Part shown: positions 6,716 through 7,264 of the stretch, in pieces
How positions within the stretch are numbered: the first letter of the stretch is position 1
Layout: each line of letters starts with the position of its first letter
Assembly: GCA_903867275.1 (NCBI GenBank)
Contig: CAIPQY010000434.1
Coordinates: 1 to 7,264, forward strand
Reading direction: 5' to 3'
Length of the DNA: 7,264 nucleotides
DNA from: an uncultured bacterium
GTDB lineage: Bacteria > Planctomycetota > Phycisphaerae > Phycisphaerales > SM1A02
Notes under the pieces: generated by a model
What the model saw: only the letters and a program-made list of their open reading frames with translations
Databases searched by the model: none
What the model was told of the DNA's origin: nothing
Program-made: the position numbers and the translations under genes

Positions 6716-6751
6716 AAAAAGAACACCGCCCGGCGCTTGGCCGGGCGGTGT
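6716..6751 (-). terminator. Intrinsic terminator of the PEP-CTERM-like gene
   Basis: On the minus strand, a perfect 12-bp GC-rich stem (6740-6751 with 6723-6734) with a 5-nt loop is followed by a T-rich run, TTCTTTTT (6723-6716). It begins 28 bp after the stop of the partial gene at 6780 and precedes the 99-aa gene, separating the two units. There is no T run on the plus-strand side, so it acts in one direction. Confidence 0.88.
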
Positions 6752-6779
6752 GTGGGGTCGGAGTCAATCGACCAGTGAA

Positions 6780-7264
6780 TCAGTCGCGGCGACGGCGGGC
6801 GATCAGGCCAGCCAGACCGACCAGCGCAGCAGCGCCGGGGGCGGGAAGCGCGGTGCCGTTCACCAGGATGTTGTCGATGCGGCAGGTGCCGCCGGCCTGA
6901 TACGCGCCCGAGCCGTTCACCGGGTCAACCAGCGCGCGGATGCGAACGATCACTTCGCCCAGGTTGTCGGCCGCAGCGCCCAAGTTCGCCGTGCGGGTGG
7001 CGAGCGGGTTGTTGGTGCCGGTGGACCACGAGGGGGAGGAGCCGGGGTCGTAGGCAGTCACGAGGGTGGTGAAGGTGGTTCCACTGTTCACGCTCACTTC
7101 CATCAGCCACGAAGCGGGGCCGGTGGTGCTGCGCACCTGATCCCACGAGAAGGACAGGTTGGTGTAGCCGGTGGTATCGAACTTGGCCTGGTAGTAGTCG
7201 CCAGCCTTCCACACATTGCTGCTGAACGCGTAGGCGCTGCCGTTGCCGGCGGGCGAGGTGTACG
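6780..7264 (-). CDS. PEP-CTERM-like exported/surface protein (5' end off window)
   Basis: The C-terminal 160 residues of a larger secreted protein; the frame is open to the window edge, so the true start lies outside. The visible part is rich in Ser, Thr, Gly and Asn with alternating hydrophobics, as in a beta-sandwich. It reads AFSSNVWKAGDYYQ, then a YTNLSFSWDQ strand, then a CRIDNILVNGT strand close to the end. The last 23 or so residues are LPAPG, a short hydrophobic stretch (AAALVGLAGLIA) and RRRRD, the three-part layout of PEP-CTERM sorting signals. Proteins with such tails are processed by exosortases and displayed or released in bacteria with exopolysaccharide systems. The motif is PAP rather than canonical PEP, a variant I associate with Phycisphaerae. 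The internal GTG at 7214 is not a likely start. Ligand or role unknown; a single partial domain is visible. It ends at its own terminator. Confidence 0.8.
   Translation of the reverse strand, partial: YTSPAGNGSAYAFSSNVWKAGDYYQAKFDTTGYTNLSFSWDQVRSTTGPASWLMEVSVNSGTTFTTLVTAYDPGSSPSWSTGTNNPLATRTANLGAAADNLGEVIVRIRALVDPVNGSGAYQAGGTCRIDNILVNGTALPAPGAAALVGLAGLIARRRRD

Overview
The window is GC-rich, densely coding bacterial chromosome. Two features suggest a planctomycete of the Phycisphaerae type: the partial gene at the right edge ends in a PEP-CTERM-like sorting signal (LPAPG, short hydrophobic stretch, RRRR) of the kind common in that group, and several genes lack Shine-Dalgarno sequences. This taxonomic placement is inference; no rRNA or other marker gene is present.

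The left 5.75 kb is one tight minus-strand operon, arnB-arnC-arnA-arnD-arnT, in the same order as the enterobacterial arnBCADT locus (arnT runs off the left edge). Junctions are an ATGA overlap (B/C) and gaps of 12 (C/A), 7 (A/D) and 10 bp (D/T). The products make and transfer 4-amino-4-deoxy-L-arabinose (L-Ara4N) to lipid A. The ArnA dehydrogenase domain oxidatively decarboxylates UDP-glucuronate, ArnB aminates the product, and the ArnA formyltransferase domain N-formylates it. ArnC transfers the sugar to undecaprenyl phosphate, ArnD removes the formyl group, and ArnT moves L-Ara4N to lipid A on the periplasmic side. Catalytic residues are conserved in the domains I could check. ugd (UDP-glucose dehydrogenase) and the arnEF flippase genes are not in the window.

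Divergent from arnB, across about 130 bp, is an Rrf2-family regulator with a Cys-x6-Cys-x5-Cys-x2-His set resembling the Fe-S ligands of IscR. A perfect 7-bp-arm palindrome covers its start codon, and a TACAAT hexamer sits 6 bp before the preferred arnB ATG. Together these suggest an Fe-S regulator beside, and possibly controlling, a lipid A modification operon. That would differ from the PmrAB/PhoPQ control known in enterobacteria.

The right end holds a small minus-strand gene of unknown function (99 aa), convergent with the regulator with only 6 bp between them. It is followed by a strong intrinsic terminator and the 3' part of a PEP-CTERM-like secreted or surface protein gene on the minus strand. 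No tRNA, rRNA, CRISPR or insertion sequence was seen.
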